A stretch of DNA of 64,000 nt from Nereocystis luetkeana (Eukaryota > Sar > Phaeophyceae > Laminariales > Laminariaceae). Location of the stretch: NCBI GenBank assembly GCA_031213475.1, contig JARUPZ010000018.1:8878406-8942405 (forward strand), in the 5' to 3' direction. Of this stretch, positions 22,296 through 34,114 are shown piece after piece; position 1 is the first letter of the stretch; the number at the start of each line of letters is the position of its first letter. The notes under the pieces were generated by a model. It saw only the letters and a program-made list of their open reading frames with translations, made no database searches and was not told the origin of the DNA. The position numbers were made by a program, and so were the translations under genes.

Positions 22296-25200
22296 TTATT
22301 TGCTGCGAACGCACCCTTGTTGTTCCCTTGCGTCAGCCTCGTCGATGACGACCGTGTTATCCTCCACGAAAAAGTTGAAGTCCAGAGCGAATCCCGGCTT
22401 GCCCTCCAGCAGGGAAGTCTCTCCCGACATGCCCCAGTCCATCTGGGGTCACCACCGCGTGACAGTCCAGGGCAGGACAACCCGAGGCAGGGCAGGGCAG
22501 GGCAAGGCAAGGCAAGGCAGGGCAAGGCAAGACGAGGCAAGACGAGGTAAGACGAGGCAAGGCAAGACGAGACAAGGCAAGGGGGGGGCAAGGCAAGGCA
22601 AGGCAAGGCAAGGCAAGGCAAGGCGAGGCAAGGCAAGGCAAGGCAAGGCAAGGCAAGGCAAGGCAAGGCAAGGCAAGACAAGCCAACGCGAGGCAAGGCA
22701 AGGCAAGGCAAGGCAAGGCAAGGCAAGGCAAGGCAAGGCAAGACAAGCCAACGCGAGGCAAGGCCAGGCAAGGCAAGGAGACGGGAGAAGCGTTAGTCGG
22801 CGCGACACCAATTCGTAGAGAGCAAAGGTGGAGATGACGAGGAAAAAACGCCAGCGTAGAGCCACCATGTTATTCAGCAAAAGCGCGTCAACATATGCTG
22901 CCATATTTTTGTCGACGTCGGCGTTTTCGGGGGAGTACCGTACACGATCCCAAACCTCATGCAGGAGCCTGAGAAAAAATACGTGCCGCCTATGCCGTAG
23001 AAATAATCAACTGCGAGGCATAATACCTGGTACGATGCTACTGCGATGAGTATCCTTACGGGGAACACGGTAATCAGGACCGAATAGGCTTGGAGGTAAA
23101 AATATTTGATTACATTGGTTTTTGCGTGCATGATGGGTCCTAATCACTATGCCCCCCCCCGTGTAATATTACGGGGGGCCATAGTTAACAGGACCAAATA
23201 TTGTTAGTCAAAATGCTTAAACATATAGGTTTTTATGTGTACCATAGGTCCTGTTAACTATGCCCCCCCCCCGTGTAATAGTACCTTGACAGTACCAGGT
23301 ACGCCATAATCAAGTCGGTGACAAGATGGATGGGAAGAACGGTCTGCGTCGTTTCGTGTCGTGATAACTTATTTCGTCTACCACCACGCCAACAAAAAGC
23401 CCCACGCTTGACCCTTTTAGTACTGCAGTCCCGTCTTGGGGCACAAACCACTCAGATTTCAAGTAGTTTACCCTCGAAACGGGACTCTGCAGTCCTAGAG
23501 GAAGGTTTAATCACGGGTGACTAAACTGGTCGGCGTGCAATTCAGGCAAATTGGTGTGATAATCCCAGGCGTGTCGTTATCATACCTGGGTGAGCTTGTG
23601 CTTCATGGACACGAGCTGCGCGCTGAACTGTTCCTCGTTCAGGTTGTTGAATCGCGCGATCTTGTCCAGCCCAATCGTCGTGTACAGCTTGAGGTACGAA
23701 CGGATCTGGGGGAAGAGGATCTGCTGCTTCACCTCTTCCATAAAAAGTTGCGCCTTTTGCAGGGGCGGAGGGGGCGGGAGGTTACACGCGCAAAGCGGGC
23801 GCACACGGGAAAAAAAAACAAAAAAACGAACGAAAAAAAACAAGCGAAAGGACGGAGGGATTGGTTGAGTGCGCGAAAAAAGGTCACAGAACACCAAGGA
23901 GGTTAGAAGGGTTCACGCAAACAAACAAAAAAGCCGATATCTCGGAAGGTCCGACGAGCGGCGGCACAACGGCATACACGCTGTCAAGCCTTCTCGTGTG
24001 CTGCTGACAAAAAGCGAGCCGCCACGACGCCTGGTCCCTCTTTCTTTCGCTCCCCTCTGTTCCCTGGCTCTTTGCCGCCCTCTTGTCTAACTATGTATTT
24101 CCCCCTCTCTCTCCTCTTGTTCAGCTCTCTGCCTCACAACGCTTATCTCCCTCCCCCCCCCCCCCCCCCTAATATGCCTACATCAACACGCCTCTCTCTC
24201 TAACTCTCTTGCGCGTCTCCCGGTATTTCAAGCTCTATACGTTTACCCCAGTCTACCTACCCCTTCCGCACCCCATGACTCCACGCCTCCAAACACGACT
24301 AAACCCCCTCAAATTCCCTGTCTTCGATCGATCGACATGCACTGGATTAGGGCAACCCTGGAAATCGAGCTGCTAAAGCCCCTTTGAAGTCCCGAGCCTT
24401 CCATCGACACGCACTGGGAAAAAACAAACCAGGTCGATGAGCCAGGAAAACGAGCAGCAGCACGAGGAATAACGCCTCCGAAAACCTCTGCGTAAAATGC
24501 CCTCTAAATCCTCTGCCCTCAATCGACACGCACCGGGTTTAAATAAAAACAAGGTTTCAAGCCAAGGAAACGAGCAAACATGAGGCAGGAAGAGGCAACA
24601 GCGGCACTGCAAGCACACGCGAAAGGCCTGGCTCACTTGCAAGTCGCAAAACTTTCCGCTGCCGATGGAGCAGACGAACTTCGGCGCGGCCCACGAGAAA
24701 AGATCGCGGAAAGCCGACTCGTCCCCCGAGCCCATCTTCGCCAGCTTCTCCCGATGGGTGTCCTGCATCTTCGCCTGCATCTGAAACACGTGAAAAAAAC
24801 GTCACCGCGGTTTGTTTCGACGATTCGGGGGGAGGGAGGGAGAGGGGGAGGGATGGGGAGGGGGGGCGTACTCATTCGTTGCTTGCCTTTGTCATTTGAC
24901 CATCGACCACGCATCCCTTTCGAGACGGAGCACCGTTCCTACTCCTAATAGAGGCACCTCCAACAATTGGGCGCTCATTACGTTGTTTCCATATATGACA
25001 TATAAACTTTTTGCTAATCTTATCCCCTTCCTGTTTGGCCGCCTGTGGCCACCATCTATCTCCTAGGATAGTGATTGTTTTCTCGCTGCTATCTAATGTG
25101 TCGAACTCCTCCATGTCACATTCGTCTATTTCCCTCATCTCCTCTTCTAACACATCCCGTTCCTGCTTGCAGATTTCACATTCTCCTACTATGTGACTTC

Positions 25201-28200
25201 TACTCTCTATTGCTTTGCCACACGGGCACATCTGCGCATCTATTTCCTCCTCCTCCTCCCGGCTACTGGAGCGAGGGGGGGAGGGAGATGAGACACACAG
25301 CAACAGCACAAGAAGGGTATCAACAGTAACCAAAATACACCAGTGCCTGGTACGTACCAGGCATGAATTACCTGGTATTAAATACCAGCACACGTCAAAA
25401 GAAGGGAAAAGGGAGAAGTTGACGGGGAACAAGGGTAGCCGTGTCCAAGGCAAGCAGCGGGGGAAAAACGAGGGAAAAGAAGACTATCCCAGGGGGGTAG
25501 TGCTGAGAGAGAACGAGCTTCGTTCTACAGAACAGCCGCACAGGAGTCCACGACAGCAGTACACCAGCAGCAACTTTATCGCAGGCTGCGATCGACGGAT
25601 CGGGGCCCTGGGTTCGGCGGCCGAGGTAGCGGACACGGAAGAAAGACATCATACATCAAACGTCACAGAAAGGGAGGCCCCAGGGTAGACATCATACATC
25701 CTACATAACGACAGGGGGGGGGGAGCGGGGGCGTGAAACCCCTCAGCACGCGCCGCAACGCTACTACGGTGACAAGCCAGAACGGTCAAGGTCACATCCT
25801 CCTCTTCCTCCTCCTCCTCCTCCCCTCCGTCGCCCCCGCCTCCTCTCCCATTACGTCCACTTTCTTCTCCACCACTACCACCTTCTCCTTTTCCCCCACC
25901 ACTACCACCTCCCCCCCCCCCTTCCTTTCCAACTCCCGCCCTTTCCTGTCCACCTCCTCCTCCTTCTCCTTCCTCCCCTCTCCCCCCTCCCCCGACACCA
26001 CCTCCTCCTCCCCTCCCCTTTTCTTCTTCCATCGCCATCACCTCCTCCTCCTCCTCCTCCTCCCCCCCTTCTCCTGCTCCCCCTACCTCCTTTTCCTCCG
26101 CCTTCCTGCCAAGACACATCCCACCCCACCCCACGCACCTGCTCGTCGATCTTGGCCCCCGGAGCCAGGCTGGTGGCGATCGCCATGAGCGCCATCATCT
26201 TGTCGGCGATCTTGGGAACCTCGTCCTGGTAGCCGGAGCGCTGCAGCTGGCCGCTCCGGACAGCGCGCCCTACGTGTACCAACGCCTGCACATGAAGACC
26301 ACATTTAGACGCGTTGAGACACGTTAAGACACACAAAAAAGAAACACAAAAATAAACAAACAAAAAAAACATGAAATGGGGGTGCACACAACAAACGAAG
26401 GGGTGCGCTTGTGACGTTGGCAACTCACCCCCCCTCCCCAAAAAAAAAACAAAAAAACGCAGCATATGGTGGAAGTTTCTCTACTATTACGGGGGACCAT
26501 AGTTAATAGGACCTATGGTATACATAAAACCCTATATATTTAAACAATTTTACTAACGATATTTGGTCCTATTAACTATGGTCCCCCGTAATATTACATG
26601 GAAGCATAGTTAATAGACCCAAATTTTGTTAGTAGAAATAGTAGTAAGAACGGTGCTCCGTCTCGAAAGGCATGCGTGGCCAATAATTGTCACTTGACTA
26701 AGGCAAGCAACAAATGAGTACTTATGCAAGATTAAGAAGATTTCGGACACAAAAAAACATAACACGAAGGAGTGCACACAAAACAAGGAGTGGGTGCTTG
26801 TGATATTGGCAAATCGCCCTTTCGCCCCCCCCTCCCCCTCCTGATCGGACCTCTTCCCCTCCCCCCCACCTCGTTGAGGATGCGCGCGGCATCCTTGTAG
26901 CGCTTGAGCATGAGGAACGCTAGCCCCGCGTGCTGGTGGACGGTGACGAAGGCCAGCATATTGGAGGCGAACAGAGCGTCCTTGTCGGTGATGTCGATCG
27001 CCTCGAGCACCTTGATGCCTGCGCCGAGGGCGGTGGGGGGGGGGGGTGCGTGGGGGTGGGGGGGGGGGATGGGGGTGGCGGGAGCGATGAGGCATTTTTG
27101 CAAGGGTTTTCGAGCAGCAGAGTATACGACTTGGCCTAGCTTCGACAAAAATGGTTGATCGATCGTCCACCCTACTGCAACTCCTCGGTTCTCAGACAAA
27201 AGAGTTGACGGTCCACACTAAACTCCTCACTAGTTCTTCGACGAAATGGTTGATTAAAAGTCCGTCCGCACTTCCTCCTTATTTACTTCTTTCCGAGAAA
27301 GTTCCCAGGCGGTGAAACCTATTATCACTCTGGGCGCAAGTAGAAGCACCGCTTAGTCTTGATATTACTGTATAAACGTTCCTTATAGTTCCGACCAGGG
27401 TGGCAGAAGTAACTCTTCTCTGGGCGTAAATAGAAGGACCGCTTAGTATTGATATTAGTGTACAACCGGTCCTTATATTTCCGACCAGAGTGGTAGAAGT
27501 AACGCTTCTCTGGGCGTAAATAGAAGGACCGCTTAGTCTTGATATTACTGTACAAACGGTCCTGATATTTCCGTCCAGGATGGTAGAAGCAACCCTTTTA
27601 GCACTGCGCAGTACAGAAACCTAAATCTGACTATGATTCCAGGGTTTGTTTTTTAGGTTCCCACAATGGGATTTCAGTCCTGTAGAGATCAAGGTCACAG
27701 AGTTGGCGTTTTAAAAGACAACTACTAGTATATTTCAACAATCTCGCCGAAGCTACGCCTTAATACACACAGCCCTTGTTTCGAGGGTGGTGGAGGGGGG
27801 GTGTGTGGTGGTGGTGGGGAGGGGGAGAAACCGGGTCGAATGTAGAATGTGGAAGGGGTTGGGGAAAGGATGGGGAGACGGAGTTCTATATATGAGAGAG
27901 AGGGGGGGTGGGGGGCGGGTGTACTCGATACCATGCATGGCCATAGTCGTATGAGCACAGACCTTCGCATCCCTACAATGGCGGGACGGAGCACGTCGGG
28001 TTTTCACCGACCAGACATTGCTTGCACCATGCTCTGCGAAGCGTAATGTGAGGTGTCCGGCGAGTCGCATGTGTGGTGAGCTGCATCCTACTATGAGCCA
28101 CTTGTGAGGCGGACACTCTCACGATGTCAGCTTCATTGATTTTATTTATTTTCCGGTGTGGCCACTTCCAGAGACAGCAATGGGGGTACTATGTAACTGC

Positions 28201-31200
28201 CTCTCGGGTGCCTTACCATGTACACACTACGTGATACGTGAAACGACCATCCCCCTTGTAAAGGTTCTTCACCGCGCACAAACGATCTAACTCGACAACC
28301 AGCTGTGATCGACGGCCGAAAAAAAAAAAGCAAAAAAAAAGCGCTTCCCTGATTGTCAAATAGCTCAAGTAATGAGCGGCATGTTTTACAGTGTCGTTGC
28401 CAAACGACGCCAACCCAACCTAAAAATATATGTGTCTTATATATTATGTACTATATAGGGGGGGGGGGTATCCGCATGCCCACTCACACTCGTAGTAGTC
28501 CCCGAGCAGGCACTGCAGTCGCGACATGCCGACGATGGCGAAGTAGCCGCACATCTGGTGAAGCTGGGAGGGGGCGGCGGGAACCGCTACGTTCGACGGC
28601 CTCTGCTTCGCCTGCCGCACGTTGCGGTATGTTAATGGACGAAGTTAAAAAGAAAAACAAAACAAAAAAGACGAGGTTGAGAAGAAAAAAAAAAAAAAAA
28701 AAAAAAAGCAGGGGAGAAGAGAAAACAGTCTCGACAAGTTCAGACGGTGGCGAGGCAAGCCAAGTAAAGGGAAGGCAGTCCAAGCCAATTGTCAAGCCAA
28801 TTGCCAAGCCAAGCCACTCCCATCGAAGACATGGCAAACAAAATCCAACCCAAGACAAGCCAAGGGCGAATCAATATTAACCCTTTTAGGACCCCAGTTC
28901 CGTTTTGGGGACAAAGTCCATGGAATTTGACCGGTATGTCCCCAAAAACGGGACTGCGGTTCTAGAACTCACATCGAGGAAAGGGACGATGTTGGAAACC
29001 TTGATGAGGCCGTGCAGGTAGCCGATCACGTTCTGCACAGCCCACGCGTCCTCCGGCTCGTCCGAGTCACTCCGGCGCTGCCAAATAAAATAAAAAAAGC
29101 AAACACAACAGGAGGAAATAAACAAAACACAAACAAGACAAGGGTGGATCAGATCAGATGCCGCTGACGTGGGTTGCATCAGTGCCGTTGAGGTGGATCG
29201 GATCAGTACCGTTGAGATGGATCGGACTAACGCCGTTGAAATGCGTCGGATCAACGTTGTTGACGTGGACCGTGTCAAATGCCGTAGAGGTGAGTTGCAC
29301 GCGCAACGTGGAGTAGGTGGATTGGGTCAACACCGTTAAGGTGGATCGAGTACAGTACAATACAGTACAGTACAGTCTACAGTACAGCACAGTCTACAGT
29401 ACAATAGAACAGTACATTCCCACAGCATTATGCGTACTGTAGCGCACCTGCCCCCTCATCTGGCAGAAGGACTGGAACTGGTAGACGAACTCGTGCACGA
29501 GGTCGAACGCCCAGCCCTCGGTGATCACAAAGTTGGTGTCGCTGCAATCGAGGAGCGCGTCGAACAGCCGGCAGTAGTTCTCCCACGACGCCAGGTAGTC
29601 CTCCCTCTGGGCCTGTCAAACGACCGAGGCGTTCTTATTGAGATTAGGCCCTGTAGGACTCCACTATAGTTGTGCCGATAGTACTCGTACAAATCAGGTG
29701 TATACGTGACTGCCAGATAAAATGCTGGGAAACTCTTTCGGCTGGAAAACCCGATCGGATATTTACCTCAATTTTCAGAGGCAAAATCTCATCGGGCATT
29801 TACCTTGGTTTTAATGAGAACACTATCGGACAACACTATCATTTCCACATTAGAGCCCCCAGCGGTATAGAGGAAGAACATGCGAAAACGAAATGAAGCT
29901 TAGGTTACACGAAGCAGCCCGGGATGTTTCTACTCGGATGCGGGGTAGATGCGTCCGAAGTGCATCGAACGGAGATGCACAACAGGCGTGCAAAAACATT
30001 CATGATGCTTGCTGCACGCATTTCTTGTTTGTTGAGGTCGCTACACTGCAATCAAGTCCCAAACGCGTTGGTCTAGTGTTAGTTCAAAATCTTGACATTT
30101 GGCGTCGTCCATGTCGTTAACACCAAATATCTTGCGAACAAATTTGGCGTCACCACTTCTCCCCCGCCTCCCCCTGCATATTTTTTGCACTTTGTCAGAT
30201 GCCCCCCCCTTCCCCCCTCCTCCCCCCTCTTTTCCCCCCCTCCCCATCCCTCCCACCGCAACGCCTCTACGCAGTGCGTGTTGAAACCCTCACATCGGTG
30301 GTGGCAAAGAGGTGCCTGTTGCGGAGCTCTCGGTAGAAGCAGAGGAACAACTCGTCATTGCTGCACTGGTTCTGGATCACCTCCGCCTCCGGCCAGGTGC
30401 TCCCCTTGAAGTATGCGTCTGTCAGCTTCTTGAACTCGGAGTTGTACAGCGGCTCCAGCTCGTGAACCCTTTTAGCCCTTCGCATGGAGTCGTGCAGGTC
30501 GAACACGAAGTCCTTCACGGACTCCGGCAGGAGGAAATCCAACGACTGGGTTTCCTCCCGGTTCGCCGGGATGGACGGCCTGGGAGCGGGGGGACGCGAG
30601 GGAAGGAGGAAGGGGGCCGAAAAGGATTTTTTATCTACTTGAAGAAATAAGACAAGAAAAAAAAAGTTGTGAGATGGAAAAAAATACCCAAAGCTCATAT
30701 AATACTTGCAAGCTTGGTGTGCATTTAAGTCGACTGTTCCATGAAGATGAGGGTTGGCGCAATGCGGAATGGTGAGGCCGATGTCAGAGCGAGTTCTCGC
30801 GAAAGGTGCCGCGGTCAATACGGCAGTGGCAACGGTGATTGTTCACGGTAGCGGCTGCGGCAACGACATCGATGGCAACAGCGGTGGTGGTATTGACAGC
30901 GATAACGATATCGAAAACGGTTACGGTATCGATAACGATATCGATAGCGACAGCAAAAATGATATCGTAAGTCGATAACGGTTACGGTATCGATCACGAT
31001 ATCAACAACGGATACGGTATCGATAACGACACCGATAACGACAGCGACAATGATATCAACAACGATGTCGACAACGGTTACGGTATCGATAACGATATCG
31101 GTAACGGCGACGGTATCGATAACGACCGCGACAACGACCGCGATAGGAGGACACCGACACAGCGACAACGATAACGATAACATTAGCGACGGCGATGACG

Positions 31201-32802
31201 ATAGTGGTGACGATATCCGTGGTGACAATAGTATCGCTAACGGTAACGATGTCCAAAACGGTAGCGACATAAAACACGATCGAGATAGCGACAACGACTT
31301 GGCTTGATAAGCGAAAACAAAAGGACGACGTCTACCACGACAAAGATGACAATAAAACAACCGCCTTGTTCCCATCGCCCCGCGGACGGAGCTGCTCGTC
31401 GGGATGACGATAACGATAACGATGGTGCCAACTGTAACAAAACTGATGGTGGTACTGATATCGGCAGCGAAAACGACAACGATACAGGTAACGACAGGAC
31501 AACCGTAACGAAGGAGACCATCTGCCGGAAGTGCGCGGAACGCGTCATGTCGGACAACTTTCACTCCCACACCCTACGCCCCTTTGTTTTGCGTGCTCCC
31601 GCTGGAACAAGGCGTGGCGTTCCAAGCTGGATTGCCCGTGTTTTATAAAGTACCATTCAGGACACGGGCAGTTCGGCTTACTGTAGTACGCCACGACTTT
31701 TTCAAGCACGGAGAGCAGAGGAGGTTAAAAATGTGGGAGTGGAAGGTGTTCGACATGCCGCGTTCCTTGCGCTCGCGGCAGACCGTCTTCTATCGACAAC
31801 GAGGGCGATGGCTATTGATAGCAACAATGATATCGATAATCCATAGTCGTAGCGATCAGTATAGCGAAATACAACCATAACGATGTCGCAAGTCGATGAC
31901 AACGAGCATAAATCACAACCGTAAAAGATAAGAGACAGCGATACGACGACACGGACACGTGTAGAGACAGCGATGTGACGACAACGTTACGAAGAGATAC
32001 TAATAGCTACAATGGCAAGAACAGGATCAAGAATCGCTTGAGTTCCCATCGCCTCCTGAACCGAGGAGCTTGTGGGGAGTCACAGGTGAGGGAGCGAGGC
32101 GTGCCACTGGAGGAAGCAGGACGAGGCCCCGAAAATAAACTCTTGGCCGAAAAAACAAAGCACGCACCTGCAACCATCGCCTGAAAATATGGTTGCCACC
32201 TGTTCCAAAGATCGCAGACGGTAGGCCTCGGGCCTCGGCAACGTCACAGAGGCAACGAAGCCTCATCGCTAGAGCTGTGCGTTTCACAAACTAAAACAAG
32301 GCATGCCTTCACGGGCTACTTTACTCGTACGGTGGCGAAAGTAAGCCAACCGACTGATTCTAGTCTATTTTAGAAAAAAACACACACACACAATTGGAGC
32401 CATAAGCATGCCTTACGTCAGACACAAAGCAAGCAGAACGAATGTTTTATACCTGAAATGCCTACAATACCAGGTAGCTAAGAAATACAAAATCACTAAT
32501 AACAAGTAACTATCTGCGACTTGTAGTCAGCTAACAGCCCTACATAATAATCATGGAACCAACCCAGCCAACTAACAACTATACGCCGACTTACAGGCAG
32601 ACAACTCACAGCCGTACATGCTAATCCTGGAACCTACCATATATTAATATAACCCTACACTAATCACGTTACCCAGAGCGAGACCTTTAACGCGGCGGAA
32701 CTTGCGGAACGAAAAAACAAGAAAAAATACTCACGTCCACTTCCCTCCTCCTCCGCCGCCGCCACCCCCTCCGCCGTAACCGTCATCGCCATAGTCCGAC
32801 AT
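22296..32802 (-). CDS. EIF3L: Eukaryotic translation initiation factor 3 subunit L
   Basis: Ten minus-strand exons join in phase to 500 residues: 32735-32802, 30294-30579, 29448-29612, 28973-29077, 28488-28611, 26870-27018, 26139-26285, 24637-24780, 23586-23753, 22296-22442. Motifs in order: start MSDYGDDGYGG with a Gly run; TWPEAEVIQNQCSNDELFL; FDLVHEFVYQFQSFCQMRG; QMCGYFAIVGMSRLQCLLGD; IKVLEAIDI; FLMLKRYKDAARIL; FRDLFSWAAPKF; the PCI-like segment VKQQILFPQIRSYLKLYTTI; then the DFNFFVEDNTVIVDEAD winged-helix end. These match the eIF3L family, a PCI subunit of the eIF3 scaffold on the 40S ribosome. Between PKF and VKQQ it is about 12 residues shorter than human eIF3L, so a microexon may be missed. 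The end (TAA at 22296-22298) is shorter than usual; a possible GTGCGT donor suggests an alternative. Confidence 0.9.
22485..22780. repeat. (GGCAA)n pentanucleotide array in the last eIF3L intron
   Basis: About 290 bp of nearly pure GGCAA with GACGA-type variants and a repeated internal phrase (CAAGCCAACGCGAGG). On the eIF3L sense strand it reads CCTTG repeats and ends about 40 bases before the exon-10 acceptor (exon starts at 22442). Open frames across it are low-complexity artefacts. Confidence 0.9.
23103..23279. mobile_element. Palindromic MITE-like repeats, family 1, one complete and one partial copy side by side
   Basis: A complete copy (about 23168-23279, ATTACGGGGGGCCATAGTTA ... CTATGCCCCCCCCCCGTGTAAT) directly follows the end of another (CACTATGCCCCCCCCCGTGTAAT, ending near 23167). 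Both are in eIF3L intron 9. Confidence 0.7.
23409..23512. mobile_element. Palindromic MITE-like repeat, family 2, copy b
   Basis: GACCCTTTTAGTACTGCAGTCC ... GGGACTCTGCAGTCCTAGAG, arms about 40 bases, in eIF3L intron 9. Confidence 0.65.
24873..25260 (-). pseudogene. C-terminal remnant of a second LINE reverse transcriptase
   Basis: Minus-strand frame with MCPCGKAIESRSHIVGECEI, then CKQERDVLEEEM, then DRWWPQAAKQEGDKISKKFI and CHIWKQRNE, ending KGCVVDGQMTKASNE. 'C.CG...ES..H....C....R' near the C-terminus is common in LINE RT proteins and forms a zinc-knuckle-like motif. No RT core is present. It lies in eIF3L intron 7. The final 85 bases recur in reverse orientation at 26642-26725, supporting a mobile origin. 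It differs from the CAA-tailed LINE. Confidence 0.5.
25795..26105. repeat. (CCT)n-rich pyrimidine tract in eIF3L intron 7
   Basis: Plus-strand CCTCCTC/CCTTTTCC repeats over about 300 bases, purine-only on the gene's sense strand. Translated frames are Gly/Glu runs and not genes. Confidence 0.8.
26486..26592. mobile_element. Palindromic MITE-like repeat, family 1, copy 2
   Basis: ATTACGGGGGACCATAGTTA ... TAACTATGGTCCCCCGTAAT, about 107 bp with arms over 25 bases and a centre ACATAAAACCCTATATATTT. A decayed half-copy follows to about 26640. In eIF3L intron 6. Confidence 0.8.
27331..27600 (-). repeat. Three 90-bp tandem units with an open 30-residue repeat frame
   Basis: Units start at 27331, 27421 and 27511, each TGGGCGYAARTAGAAG... 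and ending near TTCTC. The minus strand is open through them with a 30-residue repeat (SNIKTKRSFYLRPEK, then YF-H-GRKYKDRLY). It lies in eIF3L intron 5. Nothing joins it to the eIF3L exons. Confidence 0.85.
27919..28470 (-). repeat. Family R repeat, copy 2
   Basis: About 550 bp from GTGTACTCGATACCATGCAT to ACTATATAGGGGGGGGGG, with all shared family blocks and G tracts at both ends. It ends 18 bases before the 3' end of eIF3L exon 5 (28488). Confidence 0.8.
28878..28967. mobile_element. Palindromic MITE-like repeat, family 2, copy c, abutting a splice donor
   Basis: AACCCTTTTAGGACCCCAGT ... GGGACTGCGGTTCTAGAAC. The right end lies within five bases of the exon-4 donor (exon end 28973, GT at 28972-28971). 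Confidence 0.7.
29145..29350. repeat. About 27-bp minisatellite in eIF3L intron 3
   Basis: Repeats of GGTGGATCGGATCAGTACCGTTGA with variants. The minus strand shows a nine-residue periodic frame (HLNGTDPI type). Intronic. Confidence 0.7.
30830..32000. repeat. ATCGATAACG-type minisatellite in eIF3L intron 1
   Basis: Degenerate repeats built from TATCGATAACGAYATCG and GACAACGAC, densest at 30850-31300 and again at 31400-31510 and 31790-31990. It produces Asp/Asn-rich frames on plus and Val/Ile-rich frames on minus that are artefacts of the repeat. Confidence 0.75.
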
Positions 32803-33242
32803 CTTTGCCTGCCCAGCGCGGGAACGGGAAAAAAATACCGAATAGCAATAAATAAGGTCGACACACAAAAAAATGAGCGCCCTGCACTCAATCAAATACA
32901 CAGCAGTAGTAGCAATACTACTGCACGTAGTGTCAGCATCAAGAAAGTTTCTAGAAGTTTAGAACTTTCACCCCCGTTTCGAGTACCAACTACTCGGAAT
33001 CTGAATAGAACGCGACAAGTGTTCAAGGACAGTGCATAAGTAAAAGGGGTCATAACCAGGGTCAGTAGGTCTTCAAAAACTCACGGGTCGGGTCGGGTCG
33101 GGTTAGGTGACCCCATCCGACCCGACCTGCAAGTTCTGACCCGACCCGTTCACAGCCCTGGTTATGATCCCGTTGGGAACCAAGGTATATCGACCTCAAA
33201 CGCCATTCAAGTGCGGTGTTTGCAACCTTCCAGGCAGAACAT

Positions 33243-33296
<54 letters not shown>

Positions 33297-33650
33297 GCAG
33301 CAGCGGTGCAAGCATCACCATGCTTGCTGCGTGCCCTACACCTCCTCCCGTTTAGTCATTGCACTTCGTACGCATACCGCAGCCTACCCAAGTAACCCGG
33401 CTTGCTTCGCGTGGCCGACGCAGCAGTAGTGGTCTTTCCATAGTGCCGACTGCCCGCCATAGTGCCTGTGGAATCGCTTGGCACAGATGGGGTTAACCAG
33501 TGTGGCTGTGTGCGGAGTATACACCGCTATTACAGTGCCGGTAATATTGGCTGCCGCATATATACCTGCACTATAGGATATACCATCTTCTTTTTCTCTT
33601 TCTTTTTTCCATCCCATACATCATCTTCGCCCTTGTTTTCTCTCTCCTTC
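32803..33650. other. Upstream flank of eIF3L; (CAG)n microsatellite, no gene
   Basis: Holds the presumed eIF3L promoter (not resolved), short GGGTC repeats near 33085-33150, and a (CAG)n run at about 33245-33300. Open frames through the CAG run are Gln or Ser homopolymers without supporting context. Confidence 0.5.
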
Positions 33651-33868
33651 CTATCACGGGGGACCATATTGAATAGGACCAAATATTGTTATTACGGGGG
33701 ACCATAGTTAATAGGACCTATGGTGTACATAAAAACCTATATATTTAACCATTTTTACCAATAATATTTGGTCCTATTAACTATGGTCCCCCGTAATGGT
33801 AAAAGAAGGCAAATAGGTAGGCTTTTGTGTGTACCGTAGGTCCTATTTAATATGATCCCCTGTGATAG
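33651..33868. mobile_element. Nested family 1 MITEs (copy 3 inserted in an older copy)
   Basis: Outer element: TATCACGGGGGACCATATTG ... AATATGATCCCCTGTGATAG. It is interrupted after CAAATATTGTT by a full inner copy at 33691-33797 (ATTACGGGGG ... CCCCCGTAAT) and resumes GGTAAAAGAAGG. The outer arms are more diverged than the inner, consistent with two insertion times. Confidence 0.8.
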
Positions 33869-34005
33869 TCGTAGTTAAAAGCAGGCTCTCTCTTCTCCCT
33901 CCTCCCCACTACGGTCCTTGCCTTTTAAGGCTGCATTCTTATCGCGAGAAGACTCCCGCACTTCTTTCCCTCGTCGGCTCGCATCGAATTGCGCCTACCC
34001 ACGCT

Positions 34006-34114
34006 ACTACGGGGGACCATAGTTAATAGGACCGATGGTACACATAAAAATCTACATATTTAACCATTTTCACCAACAATGTTTGGTCCTATTAACTATG
34101 GCCCCACCGTGATA
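34006..34114. mobile_element. Palindromic MITE-like repeat, family 1, copy 4
   Basis: CTACGGGGGACCATAGTTAA ... TAACTATGGCCCCACCGTGA, same centre as other copies. Confidence 0.8.

Noticed and set aside
22235-22904. Long Leu/Pro/Cys and Gly/Lys/Arg frames
   Set aside because: Artefacts of the (GGCAA)n array; only 22296-22442 on the minus strand is a real exon.
25649-26465. Glu/Gly-rich frames around the pyrimidine tract
   Set aside because: Low-complexity translation of (CCT)n; the real exon inside is 26139-26285 only.
30815-31570. 251-codon minus frame rich in Val/Ile and Arg/Tyr
   Set aside because: Product of the ATCGATAACG minisatellite in eIF3L intron 1.
33164-33429. Poly-Ser and poly-Gln frames
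   Set aside because: The (CAG)n microsatellite alone explains them; there are no flanking conserved residues or splice context.
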